Origin: a virus
Strand: one strand, 5' to 3'
Length of the DNA: 64,000 nucleotides
Virus record (IMG/VR): IMGVR_UViG_3300035670_013228
Location: 62,001 to 126,000 of that record
Of this stretch, positions 1 to 15,000 are shown piece after piece. The notes beneath the pieces are model-generated. The model had not been told where the DNA came from. It ran no database searches and worked only from the letters and a program-made list of their open reading frames with translations. The position numbers and the translations under genes were made by a program. The first letter of the stretch is position 1. Each line of letters opens with the position of its first letter.

Positions 1-1
1 T

Positions 2-3000
2 GGTAGAACTAAACGACAAGGTATCGGCAATATTCCTGCTAAAACAGTACAAGAAATTAGAAAGGCTTTCAAAGCAGAGGTGGATAGAACAGCCGAACCA
101 CCTGCACCAGGATATATTAGTAGAGATGAGCAAATTTATAGATTCGCTGATATCGCTAAAAGCATATTAACTAGAGAAAAATTATGGAAATCAAGACCGC
201 TGGAAATAATGTCTAGATCTTCCACTAGTACTGGAGGTACTCAATCCAGAGATTTTGTTCCAAAAATGATTGCACAACAATTTAAACCATTTAAGAATGG
301 TGGAATTGCTAGTCGTCAAATTGGATATATAGATTATGATGTTATAGCTAATCCAGCTAATGAAGCGGTAGTATCTAAAGGAATGGAAGCTACCGGAGTA
401 ACCGGCCCAAGATTATATGCTGATTACTTAACAAATCTTGCTGTTAAGCGTCGCAAAGAAGCCGGATTAGAAAAACTGCGAGCAATCTATGGAGTTGCCG
501 GAGCAGGAAAAACTACACTTGCTCGAGGACAAGGCACAGACAAAGCATCATTAAGAGAAACAACAAGATTTCCAATATTAAGTCCAGAAGATATAAATAA
601 AGCCAGTGAGGTTATAGTATTAAGTAGTAGTGTATCTCAGAAAAAACTTGACGAAATATTTAGTAATGTTGATAGAGCATATACTCTTAGCACAACAACA
701 GCATCAGAAAAAGAAAGAATTAAATCTCAACGGGAGTCAAGAGATACTACAGGAATAGGATTAGAAGGAAGAAAACCCGGTGGTACAATTGGTATAGAAA
801 ACGATACTGCAATTAGCGAAGCTTTATTATCAGATAGATTGGGTAAAAAATCTGTAGTATTAGGACGCTCATCTAGTGGCAAACTAAGACGAAAAACCGG
901 AAATGAATTAGTAGAAGTTGTTAAGAAAAAAATAGGAGTAGCTTGGGGAGGTTTTGCTCCTATGACATTAGGTCACGAAAGTATTGTTGATAGTGCAAAA
1001 GCTATGGGTATAAGTCCAGAGGACTTCTTGTATATCGTTGGTAGTAATGAGGCAATCAAACTTGGAGACGCATCTTCGTATAGAACAGCAATTTTTAATC
1101 AAGACTCACGAGTACTATTAGCAAAAGCTGGTGCAGGAGCAAAAGGAGCAACAGTTTTACCAAAAGAAAAAGGATTCGAAATACCTTTAGGATTTGATAT
1201 AGGAGAATCTGGTGCTGATAGAAGAAAAGTATTATTACCAGGATCCGGTAGCGTTGCTTTTGTTGGCGACGAAAAATCAGAAGAAATATTACAAAAATAT
1301 AGAGATGCTGGCTACAAAACAAAATCCATAGGACGTATGGGCGATATTAGTGGAACAATGGTTCGAGATCTTATATCTCAGGGTAATTTAGGAGAACTAC
1401 AAAAAGTATTAAGTCCTAATGTTTATGAACTTATTAGTAATAATATTGGACGTATTCAAAATCGTGCTAATATTTTACCCAGTTTGATAGAACAAGTACA
1501 ACAAAGTCAAGCAGTTAAGTTAGCTGACGTTGAAAAACAAATAAAAAGTGTTGGTATTAGCAGAATTGATCAAAAGAAAATGAGCGATCCAGAATATGCC
1601 GCTAAGGCGGAGGCTTTATTAGAATTAAGAGCTCTTAGAGATAAAATTAAAAGCTCAGGATCATTTGAGCCATACAAACTATTAGATAGGTTAGCAGCCG
1701 ATCAACCAGAAAAGTACGGCTTAGACTTTACATTATCTAAACAAACCGAACCAAAACCAATAAGAACTGTTGGTCAACGACAAACTGCTAGTTTAGGAGG
1801 ATTAATTCAAAAATTAGCCGAAGGTGGAACAGTAGAAAGTATCGCTGCTAGAGATCAAAAATCTATTGAAGCTGTAGTGCTGGAACAATTGTCCAGCTTT
1901 GGAAATGCTAGTGGAGTTAAAAAAATATTAGGATTAGGAGCAGGAGACAGAGAGGCTAGCGCCATATTAAATGCTGGTAATATTAAAGCTGGTAAAAATA
2001 TAGAAAAAGCTATTAGATATATAAATAGAGCGTTAGCTAAGACAGGAAAAGCAGATGCTGCTAAAGAAGCAAAAGAAGCAGCTATGAGGAAAGTTGCAAT
2101 CGCCGGATTATTTCCATTAGATTATAATAAAGATTTTTCAGACTGGAAGTTGGAAGATGGTAGAGAAATTTATGGTTATGTTAGAGGATTTCAATCTAGC
2201 TTTTTACCACAAATAGAAGCTATGCAAGAGGCTAATAGAGCTACTCGCCAAAAATTTGCTGAAGATATTCAGGATACGGCAGCATTAGGCGGATTAGGTA
2301 ATAGAAATATTCAAGGACCAATTCAACCATTAGCAATAGATTTTGATGAAACATTAGCTCTTGGAACAAAAATGCTAGATGAAAATGGTAAAGAAGATTT
2401 ACCAGCCTATTCGGATAGAAAAAAGGTTATGGACAGCCTGGCCAAAGCTAGACCAACCTCTCTAGCTAAAAGATTGGCCAGTATAGAACAAAAAAATCCT
2501 GGATATGTTAGGATGTTTAGTCGTATCTTAACGGCCCGTCCTCAAAGCACAGCAGATATTATAACATCTACTCTTAATAGATTCGGATTACCATATATAG
2601 AACAAGATGTCACTGGAGTTAGTAAAGGATTAGGAACAGATATAGCAAAAGCAAAAGCTGCGAATGTTGCAAGAGCTGAAAAATTAATCGATGATAGTGA
2701 AGAAAATATTAGAGCAACAATGGCTGCTGGTAAAAGCACTTTTCGTTATGGCGAAGTACCAGAACTCAAAGGACCAGCAGAAGAAAAATTTGGACAATCT
2801 AATATTGAAGGAGGCTTGTTAGAAGCGGCACTATCTCAATTATTGGGTTATCCAATAAATGTTGATGCTTTACAAAGAAATAGGGCGATTGATTTTCCAC
2901 AAGGACTAGGTAGAGGTGCTCAACTTTTTGGATTACCTCCGAATATTGAAACAGAAGTAAAAAGGACTTTGGATGGAGACAGTTTTTCAAAAGCCAGAGA

Positions 3001-6000
3001 AGAATTTAGTAGATACTTTACAGAAAATCCACAAGCCTATGCTAAAGGAGGAGCAGCAACATTTGGCTCTGGATCATTTAAATTTCCCAAAAGAATAAGT
3101 AATGCTTATGTTCGGGAAATGGAAAAATTATTAGAACAAGAACAAATGGAGAAGGTTTTTGAGACGTATCCTCGTAATGAAAGAATGATTGTAGACGAAG
3201 AGGCTGTACAAAAAGGTTACGAATCTCCTTTTAGTAGAGAACTATTCATAAATTCATTTAAGGATAAAATAAGCAGAAATACAGTTTTTGAAAGAATGGG
3301 ACAATTTGCGAGAGTTATAGGATTGCCACCCACAGACTTTTTGTCTGCTATACCAACTCAGTTAGATTTTGGTGTTAATTATCCTGCTACAGCATTATTT
3401 AACAAGGATCCTTCTGGTCCAGGAACCAGAGGATTACAAGGAGTAGATTTAACACCATATGGTTATACTGAACAAGATAAACAAGATTTATTTGGATATA
3501 CTAAACTAATAGAAGAGAAAAAGAAACAAATATTAAAAACAATCAAAACTTCTGTTACAACATATGAAGATGGTAGTTTTGGTTATGATGTAGCTCTAGC
3601 AGAAAAACTAAGAGTAGAATTAAACGATCTACAAAAACAACAAAGATCTCTTATTGATAAAAATAATGCAGCCATTAAAGCTGCAAAAGAATCTAGATTA
3701 CAATCCGCAAACCAGAGTGGTCGTGGTAGCGTTGGTATAGCAACTAATCCGTTCAATACAAGTCAACGTCAAGACTATAGTATTTTATATCATGAATTAA
3801 CTCATCAACTTTTTAATAGTCTTAGAACTAAAAATGCTCAATCATTTGAAGCATACAAGGCAAAAGTTGCTAGTTTATTTAGTGGAAATAATGATGATGT
3901 AGCAGATGCTTTTGATGCTCTGGTGGGAAATACAGGATATAATAGTGCTGATGTTGCTTATGGAAGAAGTTATAAACTTAGTGGACTAAGCAGCTTGATG
4001 ATGGGATCGGCCAAAGAGTCATTTGCAAAATATGTTAATAGTGACCCAGAATATGTTCCAGAATTAAGAAAAACCTGGGCTGAAACAACCTCCACTACAA
4101 CCGCCAAAGCCTTTAAGCCACTTAATCCTAAAGTTAATGATATTTTATTAAGGGGTCAAATAAGTCAAGATGTTATAGATAAATATGAAGATAATGGCAA
4201 AGAAGAATTTTTAACAACACTAATACAAAAATTACCATTATTAGATGAAAATCTAAGCGGAGTTTTGGATAGTACTCTAAATGAGTTGTTAGGAGGCGCT
4301 GGAATAAGTAGACAAAAATTTGCTCTCGGTGGATTAGCAGATTCTAAAGATGCTATGTCTGGATTAATGCAAGGATTATATGGAAATAGAAGACAGCAAA
4401 CAGACAAAAAAGAAAAAGATTTTGGGAAAATAAGTATCACAGAAGACGGTGATATGCTTAGTGTTGGATATCTTAAAAATGAGAGTAGATCAGGATATGT
4501 ACAAGCAATGAAATACAAAGATAATCTATGGTATGTTGGATTATCAAAAGCTACTAAAGGATATGGACCAAGATTGTATGATGTGGCTATGGAGGCTGTG
4601 ACTGAAAAAGGAGGTATGCTAACTTCCGATAGAAGTATGGTCAGCTCTGATGCTCAAAAGGTTTGGGCTTATTACTTTAAAAATAGAGGAGATGTTAAAA
4701 AAACACCATTAGAACCAGAAAATTGGACTAAAAATCAAGCACTAATAGATCCTAAGCTTTATGGAAGAAAAGAAACATGGCCTCCAGCAAATGATCCGGC
4801 TTGGATACTACAGAGCGGCTATAGCAAAAGCCCCACCTTGCTTAATGATCCAGAACAAGTAAAAAGAAATAATAATAGAACACAAAAACCTGTTGATTCT
4901 AGAAGTATGGCTCTGTCATATTTTCAAAGAGCTGATGGCGGACCAATAAACCGTTTTGCTGATGGTGGTTCTGTTCCGGCTTTGGTAAGCAATGGTGAAG
5001 CTTATGTTCCTCCCAAACTTGCTAAACGTATTGGTTATGGAACATTAAATCGTATGAATCAAGCTGATAAAAATGGTATGGGACGATTTAGTGATGGTGG
5101 AATTAGTATATTTAAGGGGCCAGGAAGCGGAACTAGTGATAGTATACCAACAAGTTTACCTGTTGGAAGTTTTATAATAAGAGAAAAAGCTACAAAAGCC
5201 TTGGGATTAAATAGGGGCGGAAGTGTTGGAATACCACGTTTTAAAGACGGTGGTAGTCCAGGAAATCTAGAAGCAGAAATACAAAGAATATTAATAGAAC
5301 TAGAAAACTTTAAAAAAGCTATTTACGAAGGAGCTAGACAAGCGGGTAAAACAGCCACAGAAGCCAAACAGCAAGCAGACAGAGCGGTACTATCCAAAGG
5401 TTCAGAGATTCTATCTAGAACCGCAAAGCCTATAGATCCGAAAAACTTACCCCGAGGCAAAACACTTGAACAGGCCGAATCGGAAAGATCACAAACTCGA
5501 TCAGCCTCTTTTGAAGCACTAAGAAGGATGCAGGATCAATCTCCTATACTAAAGTCTAATACTGCAATACAAGTCTCTACTAGTCAAAAGATAACTGGAT
5601 TTTTTCAACAAATACTAGGTTTTTCTAAACAAACAGCACAAGCTCAACAAGACGGAGCTAAAGCTCAACAACAAGCGAGTAGCGCTATACAGCAATCTTC
5701 TGATCAACTACAGAATACCAGTAAAAAACAAAGTAACATTAATTTTGGGGGATTCGGTACGGCATTAGCTTTTACAGGACCGGCTCTTGCTAGTCAATTG
5801 GGAGAGGTCATAGGAGGAGCAACGGGTGCCGGCGTAGCAGGGGTCGCGTCTAATGTTTCAACATTTACTAGTATAGGTTCACAATTCGGTGGTATTGGAG
5901 CAATCGGAGGTTTACTAGTCGGATTAGCCACGTCCATAGATAGTTGGGGTGCTAGTATTGCAAATTTTGAAGCAACGGCTAGTGCTGCTAGAATCGATCA

Positions 6001-9000
6001 GATATTTGATACTACAACCAAAGCATTTGAAAGATTATCTACTAATATTAATGATAAAGGAGCTTTTAATGATGTTATAGGAAATTTTCAGAGAATACAA
6101 AATGAAGAAGTAAAATTAGCGGCTTTTAGAGAAAAAGCTAATGCTCCGTCAACACTAACCGGTTTGGGCAGAAGAATCGGCTTATTGTCAACACCAACCG
6201 CTGAAACAGTAGGAGGAGAAAAAGCGGTTAGTCAACAAAAAGCAGCAGCTGTGGCTCAACAATTTTTAGAATCTCAGATACAAGCAGAACAGGATTATAA
6301 AACAGTATCACAAAAACTACAACAAGCCGGATCCTCTTTTGATAGTTTATATGCTTCTATTTTAGAAGCTGATACAGCCTATGCTGTGGAGGTTGAAAAA
6401 ATTAAACAATCAACAGATACAGAAGATAGAAAAAATCAAAAAATTAACGAACTAACAGCTCAAAAAACACAAGAAATTAGAACAAGCATAGAAACTAGAT
6501 TTGCTGATATAGAAAGAGCCAAAGCAAACAAAAGACTAACTAAACAACTAGATTTTGTATCCGTTAGTTTGACCAGAACTTTTACCACGCTAAACCAATC
6601 AATTAACGCGGCTGCATTTAGTTTAGATCAAGCTTCTGAAAGTATTCAAAATATTGTTAATGATTCTGCAAATTTTAGTAATAGATTAAGAACATCTAAT
6701 ATTTTAGAAAATCCTAGAGCTTACTCTAGAGCCGAACAAAATGCCGCTATATCTCAATCCGCCCAATTTGCTGGAGGAGATAGACAGTTTATAGAACAAT
6801 TTGCACGATTTAGTTTAGATATAGAGGATTCCATGACATCCGCTCTGAATCAAGCCAGAGCAGGAGGAGTTACAGATCCTAATGTTATAGGAGACAGATT
6901 TGGTTCTTTGTTAACCAATCAACTAGATAGTATTTTTGGACCGCAACTTGGAGAAAGTATCAGATCGCAATTTAAAACAGCTATCAACGAATTAACAAAA
7001 GGAGGAACAAAATTAGAAGATATTAGTACACAAGATATATTAGATAATATACCCGGACTAAATCAACAAGTACAAGCTAGTAAACAAGTATTCGAAGCAT
7101 TAAATGCTAGTGCAAAATTTTTAGAAAATGCTTTGAATTTTGTTGGAGCATCAGCTAAAGAATATGGATCTTTACAAGATAAATTAGCTGAAAATATAGC
7201 ATCTTCACAAAATATTATTGCTCAAAGTAATCTTAGTTTACAAGAAGCGCTAGGCAAAAGAATCTCATTAAGCGAAAGAAGACAGGCTAGAACATCAACC
7301 GCTGCTATTCGTGCTGGAGTAAGACCACAAGATTTAAATGCTAATTTCTTATCTGATAGAAGAGATACATTAATACAACAAAAACAAAATATCGAAAAAT
7401 CATTAGACAATCTATCACAGTCTTTTAATAAGAGAGATTTAGCAGCATCTAGACAATTCGTTGAGCTCAATAAACAACTAGGCTTAACAGAATCTTCTAT
7501 TAGACAAGTTAATCAGGCACTAGAAAGTTTACCGCAAAATATAGAGCAAAATATTAATGATATTATTTCAGAAATATCTAGATTACAACAAAAATCTGTT
7601 AATATCACAGGAGCATCAACATCATTTGGCGAAAAACTATTAGGAAGTACTCCTCAAGAACTACAGGAACTAGGAACAACATTCAATATTCTTAATAGTG
7701 CATTATCTGGTAATTTAAATACTATTCAACAATCTCAAGCTGCTCAACTAGCTTATAGACAAGCTTTGGATGATGGAAAAACTCAACAAGAAGCTATGGT
7801 AGTTGCTCAACAGGCTTTTGCCGGACAAACAAGAAATGTTTTAGGATTGTTTAATGAACTTAGTTCTATGAGTGGTCTAGAAGAAGATGAACTTAGACCA
7901 ATAAGAGCACAATTATTCAAAAATTTAGCATCATCTCAAGGAGCAGGACTAGAAAATAATCCTATATTTCAAACTATTATTAATAGGTTGGAACAGCCAC
8001 CAGAAGAAAGTAGAGAAATAAGAGAATTAAGAAATTTATTACAGGTTGAACAACAATCTTTAATACAGAGCACAGAAACAATTAATCAAAATACCCTAGA
8101 TAAACAAACAGCAGTATTAGATGCTGCTAATCAAAGATTTATAGATGCATTAAATGATATTGAGGTTAGATTTAATACAGAACAATTAAGAAGCATGGGA
8201 TTAGGATTAAGTAGACCAGGAGATATTAAGCCGCCGGCGGCCCCTCAAGCCAGAGCCAAAGGAGGCTTAATTTATGCTAGTGATGGAACATATGTAAATT
8301 ATCAACCTAAAGGTACTGATACTATACCAGCAATGCTAAGTCCGGGAGAATTTGTGGTTAACGCACAAGCTACTAAAAATAATCTTGGTTTATTAAGATC
8401 TATTAATAGTAGTGTTGGTAGTGGAAAAACTTTTAGTAGTGGAGGAGTAGTTTATGCAGCTGACGGTGGGTCGTCAGCAGCCAAGGGATTATTTAGTAAC
8501 AGATATTTTCCAACACTTGGTCCAATATGGGATAGTATTAAAAAGTTATTTAGCTCCGCTGGTAAATTTAGTATTCCCAATTTGGGTAATTTGGGTAAAT
8601 TAGATTTAACTCAATTATTGAGCAGTGGGGTTCGTGGATTAGGTAGGCTTGGAGGTAATATTGGTAATACTCTCATAGACGATTTTGCTAAGGGTGGTTT
8701 GAAAACCGCAATCACAAACATTGTTGATGCATTTAGTAGTTTGGGTAATACTTTTTCTCTAACATCTGACGGAAACCTGCTTCCAGGACAGTCAGATAGC
8801 GTACTAGATGATGTTAGTAAAAATTTAAGAAGTATATTCAGCAAGACCAAAGGCGCTGGTGTGCTGTTTAGATATTTGGGGCCATTGATCGGTGGTGTGC
8901 AAGGATTTATGGCCGATACGGAAAAAACCAAAAGAAACTCGTATGCTAATGCAGCATTAGGAGCACTTACCGGAAGTGGTACCACCATGGGGGATGTTGG

Positions 9001-12000
9001 CGCAACATCTATTACCGGATCTCAAACTGGTGGTAATTTATTACAAGCTGGTTTGGCAACAGCGCAGTATATGAGTATGGGGGTTCCACCACCACTAGCC
9101 GCTGCTTTAGCTGCTGGCGCCATGACTACCCAAGAAGTTATGGGATATATGGGAGATATTGATGAAACAAGAGCGTCTGAGGCCAGAACACAATCTATTA
9201 GTCAATCTCAACGAAATGCTGGTAGAGTAGTTTCTAATGACATAAAGCGAAAACCAGGAGAAACTAACGAAGAATATAGAAGTCGCAGAATAGAAGAAAG
9301 AGCAGTCGAAAGAGTTGGCGCAAATAAACTTGTAGGATTTAATGCTAATGAAAGATTATGGATAGCTACTAAAGCTAGATTAACAAATGAAAAAGAATCA
9401 TTATTATCACGACTTGGTCCGGATAGTCCTCAAGTGGTAGAGATTGATAGAAAAATTAAAGAACATGATAATAGTCGTTCTAGTATTTTTCAAGATACAA
9501 GATTTAATAGCACTGGAGCTGTTTTAAGTTATATCGGATTAGGTAGTGCTACTACTGTTAACGAAACTAAGAGCGCGACAGAAATAGAAGCTGCTGTACA
9601 AAGTGAACAAAAATACCAAAAAGCCATGGCAGTTGCAAGAAGAGAAGAACAAGAATATTTTGCAGATATGGATGATAGAAGAGCATTAGCTAGACAAAAT
9701 AAGCTGGAAAAAGAATTAAAAGACAAAGGTATATCTTTGGATAAGGACGGTGATGACGAGTTAGATTCCGAGTTCGTAAAGGAAGAGGGGGATCCGGACT
9801 ATCAACGTTATCTGGATATGCAGGCTATATTCGATACGCAACAATTTATACAAAGGAGTGAGAAAGCAGCGGAAACCGAAGCAAACGACAAAGCCGAATT
9901 ATTAGAACTTGGCTTACCATCCTATGCTTCTGAGGCTCAAGTCGATGCGGCCCGGCAGATACGCGATGCTAAACAACAAGCCACACAGATAGAACAAAGG
10001 ATAAAAGAAGAATTAGATACGGATAATATTCCGGGAGTAGGCAGATTCAAAACATCGTCTCAATTACGAGCAGATGCGTCTGATAGAAATTTTGGTTTAC
10101 CACCAGAGGTTTTGGCTAGTGGTAACTTTAATGAGTGGCAACAATTATTAGCAAAGAAAGAAAAAATATTTGCAAAAATTGAAGAATTGAATCGTGGCAG
10201 ATTGGTATCTAGTGGTGATCCGTTTAGTGGTGATACTATTACCACCTCTTTGAGAGAAGCTAATGCAGATGAATTAGGGCGATATTTAACAGAATATCAA
10301 CAGCTAGCACAAATAGATAGTGATCTAGCACGGGCATATCAAACCGGATTAGAAAACTATGCAAGCACAAATTATCCAAGCGCAGATATAGATGAGGTAC
10401 GAAGTATGGCTTGGGATGATTATGATAAAGGTATACGATCCAAAGAAGCAGAAGCTCAAAAAAGAGACAAACTTGCAGCAAATAAAGAAGCTGATAAACA
10501 AGCTAAGATGTGGAAAACCGTAGCTAGTATAAGTAATGTTAAATTACCTTCTAAATTCGAGAATCCTGGTAAATTCTTAACTTTCAGATCAAATATATTA
10601 GATAAACTAAAGAGTAAATTTCCATTATCGGGAGATCCGTCAACAGATATTCAAACTATGCAACAATATGGTTTAGATGCTAATATAGCCGAGGCTATAT
10701 TCAAACCATTTGATAATAATCAAATAGCTGCTGTAGCATCTTTAATTCCTATTAGTGCAAATACTGATCCTGTTTTGCGCAGTCAAGTATCATTATTATC
10801 TCAAGCATCCAGCGCATCAATCGACACTGCTAAAAATAATGCATATTTATTAAATATTATACAAAAGAATCCTAAAGTTAATCAAAAATTTAAAACAGCT
10901 TTTATTAAAAGTGTTAATGATATAAATAACTTTAATAAAATGGTTACTGGATATAATCAATTAGATCCAACAAAACAAAATAATGCTAGAGCTAATTTAC
11001 TTAAAAGATTAACTAGACAAGGATATATTGATCCTAGAGATCCTAATGGTAGCATTGATAGACTAAATGCTTTGGGTGGCACTAATGTTTCTCAGTTCCT
11101 ATTTCCTAATCAACAAGCTCAAAATAAAGTTATCAGAATAGCCGGTGCTAAAAATTCAGGAGGTATAGTATATGCTAGTGGCGGAATGCTTGTGCCGTAC
11201 GAGCCCAAAGGAACTGATACTGTGCCGGCTATGCTTACCCCAGGAGAGTTTGTTGTTAATAAACAAGCAACAGCAAGAAATAAAGGATTATTAGAATCTA
11301 TTAATAGAAGCAAAGGAGGAAGTGTTAAATATTTAGCTGATGGAGGTTTGGCTTCAGATACTAGTGATAAAATTACAGTAGGCACTAAAGATGGAACTAG
11401 TATAGTAAGACAGAATCCATTGTATACAACAGTTCAAGATAATCTACGATATACTAAGCGATTAGATAGTATGGCTGTGAGTACAGAGAAAACATTGAAG
11501 GGTCATACACGATCTCTTGAGTATATAGGATCAGGAGTTACAAAACTTAATAATCGTATTGATTCGGCAAGTACTACATTAGGCGTACCATTTTCTAGAG
11601 GTGGAATAGTTTATGCTAGTAATGGAATGTTAGTTCCTTATCAACCAAAAGGCACAGATACTGTTCCGGCCATGTTGACTCCCGGCGAATTTGTGGTTAA
11701 TCGTCAAGCAACATCTAAACATAGAGGTTTGCTAGAATCTATTAATAGAAACAAAGGAGGAAGTGTTAAATATTTAGCAAATGGTGGGCCCTCTTCTGAT
11801 AGCGAAGTAACAAAAGTTGTTGACGGAGTGCAGATAACAAAACCTAGCGAGGTATTAAAATTAAGCAAAGAAAATTTATCTACTAGTAAAACTCTTTTAA
11901 CGAATAGTATCAAAACCAAAGAAATATTACAGAACAGTAACAATTATTTCGTTTCTAGTGATAAAACAGTTAATGAAAAACTAGATAAGATTTTACAAGA

Positions 12001-15000
12001 TAATAAAGGACTAAGAGAAGATACAGCGCAAGAACATAAGAAGACTAGAAGACATATTGAGCGTGAACATTTTCATACTAAAGAATATATTGATTATGCA
12101 CACTATGGGACTAGGGACAAGCTAGTGGCTGAACATGCTACTACGAGAACTCATATTACTGCCGAAGATAACGATACTAGACAATACGTTGCTGATCAGC
12201 ATGACAATACCAGAAAGTCTGTTGCTGATGAGCATAAGAAGACTAGATCTGAGATCCCTTCCCATCTGAAGATCTCGATGAAGGCAAGAGGAGCTGAAAC
12301 AGACGCACATACCACGATTGAGGCGATGGGTATTAAATCACATGTTACAGACGAACATAAGCTTACCAGAAACTTTTTGTTGCGTCAACAGCCTAAAAAT
12401 CTTGCTTCTGGCGGCATAGTTTATGCTAGTAATGGACAACTAATTAATTTTCAACCAAAAGGTACCGACACTGTTCCGGCAATGTTAACGCCGGGAGAAT
12501 TTGTTGTTAATGCAAAAGCTACTAAAAATAATTTAGATTTATTACATAGTATAAATAATGGTGGCAAACCATATAGTAGAGGAGGTGTTATTCATTTACA
12601 AGATGGTGGACTAGCAGTAGACAAAGGAGATAGAGTAGCAGAAGCATATAATGCTACATTAAAAGCATATGAACAACCCGAAGACGCTCAGCTAACGAAC
12701 AAAAAAATACCCATAAAAGGTGGTGAAGCTCAATATTTTCCAAAATTAGATTATTTTGCTCTATATGATAGACCTAGTGGGATTCCTGATGAAAACAGGA
12801 TCAGTGGCGATTCATTCTCAAGAGGATTTAGAATTCAGGTAAGAGAAGGAATAATAAGTAGAAGCAATGTACCACGAGAGCCTTCGGCCGCTGTTAGCGA
12901 ATTAGGAGACGAAGAACTTTCCACTATTTGGACAATTAATAAACAAGACTGGCTTAGCGATGAGGCCGCGAAACGAGGAGTTGATATTAATAGAGGTGAT
13001 AATCGTCCGTGGAAAGATAGAGTTCAGAACCGTCTTCCAACGGAATACCCAGAAAAATGGTGGGAAAAGTTCGATCAAGATCCGGAATTAAGAGAAAATC
13101 TGGCGACGCTTAACGCTGCCGCCAACACAATGGGTGGTAGCAGTAAAATTAGCCCTATCTGGGATTATGGACGGAACTCTAGAGATCAAGTTGAAACCAT
13201 TAGAAAGAAGATAAAAGATTATTTAGTAGCTAAAAAAATTAAAGAATCTGTTGCAGAAGACACAGCAATGGGAATATCAGAATCGGAAATATTAACATAT
13301 TTAGAAAGATATTCATCTTTAACAGACTTTAATAGTAACAAGAGCGACAAAGATGAAAAACTATATTTTTGGGAACAATGGTTGAGTAGAATTAGATTAT
13401 ATAATAGAGTCACAGGGAGAGAGGACCAGGAGGGACCGACTATTTATATACCAAATGATCAAACTCCGCAACAGAGAGAAGATGCTAGACTAGCAGCAGA
13501 AGCGAGAAAAGCTGAAGAGATCAGAAAAGAAGAACAAAGAAAAGCTGAAGCAACTAGAAAAAGAGTAGAAGACTATAAAACAGAGAGAACACGAGCACAG
13601 CGCGCACAAGATCCTGATGCTATTTGGAAATTACCTGGCGATAAAGAACAAACAACAAACGAATGGTCAGGAAAACCACCACAGCCTGAAAGAAGATGGG
13701 TTTCTCTAGATGAGAAATACGCCACCATTGGAACATTAGTTGCTTATAAAGATGGTAAAGCATCTATTCGTAAACCAACTGGTCAAACTATAGTTGTTGA
13801 TCAAAATAAATTAAGTGAAATGGATCAAAAGTATTTGACTGATCTTCTTATTGAACAAAAAACACAGCCTCTACCAACTCCGAAATCTCGAACTGGTCCG
13901 CAAACTTTGCCAACACCACAATCTCAAACGCGTCAGCAACCCTTACCAATCCCAAAACCTCAAACCGGTCCTCAAACAAAACCAGCCGATAGGCAATTAC
14001 CGACTCCCAGACCTCAAACCGGTCCTCAAACAAAGCCAATCCCCGAACCCAAGACTATTCCTCAAGATAATTCATATGTATGGTTAGGTGGACATAAAAT
14101 AAATGATAAACCACTAAAAGGAACTTACATTAATAAAGATAGTAATGGCGTACTTATACAAACTCCGGAAGGAAAAAATATCAGAGTAGATCCGTATACT
14201 TGGAATAAATATTCGACTCCAGAAGACAAAGCAAAAACCATGTCTCCTTCTGCTATGAGTCGTGGAGGAATAGTTTATGCTCAATTTGGAGGATTATTAA
14301 ATGATGATCAGTCTACAGTAGATATTTATAATCCACAAGCAATGAAGTCTACTTTAGACAGTTTAACAATGTCATTATTACCATATACCAGCAATGAAGT
14401 TGGACAACAAAGATTAATAATGGCTACAAATCAAAACTATGGCATAAGTGGTATAAGGCAATCAAATTTGCCGGGTAGAGCATCCGCAATGTTTGATGTT
14501 CAGTCTAGAAATTTAGTGTTTCGAGACAGAGTAATAAGATCAGCAACAGCAAAACACGAAATGGCTCATGCTTTAGCAAATAGTGTTCATGCTCCTCCAA
14601 CAACTAGAGATCAACAATTTGCAAATCAGATGGGACAATTTTCTTCCGAAGAAGCTCTTAGAATATGGGAAGCAAGAGCACAAATTAAAAAACAACAATA
14701 TATAGAGTCTGGGATAGACCGAGAACGTGTTGAACAACAATATCAGGCAGAAAAAAGGTTGCTGATACAACAACTTGGAAATAGAGGAAACGCTAGAAAT
14801 AGTATTGTTGCACAAATGGGAGAAGAACTTTACGAAAATAATTATCAACAACTGGCTGATACTAGTTATACCCTAGATCAACTAAATGCTATGCCTAATG
14901 AACTATTTGCTGTTATTGCTAGTATAGCAGACGCACCCGAATTTAGTAATATGCCGGCGAGTCAAGCTTTTTTGAAACAAAGCATGAGAACTTTAGGCTA

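Noticed and set aside
13851-14087. A separate + strand open frame inside the proline-rich linker of the giant gene.
   Set aside because: It is a by-product of the repeat composition in another frame, with no Shine-Dalgarno sequence, and it overlaps a strong coding frame.
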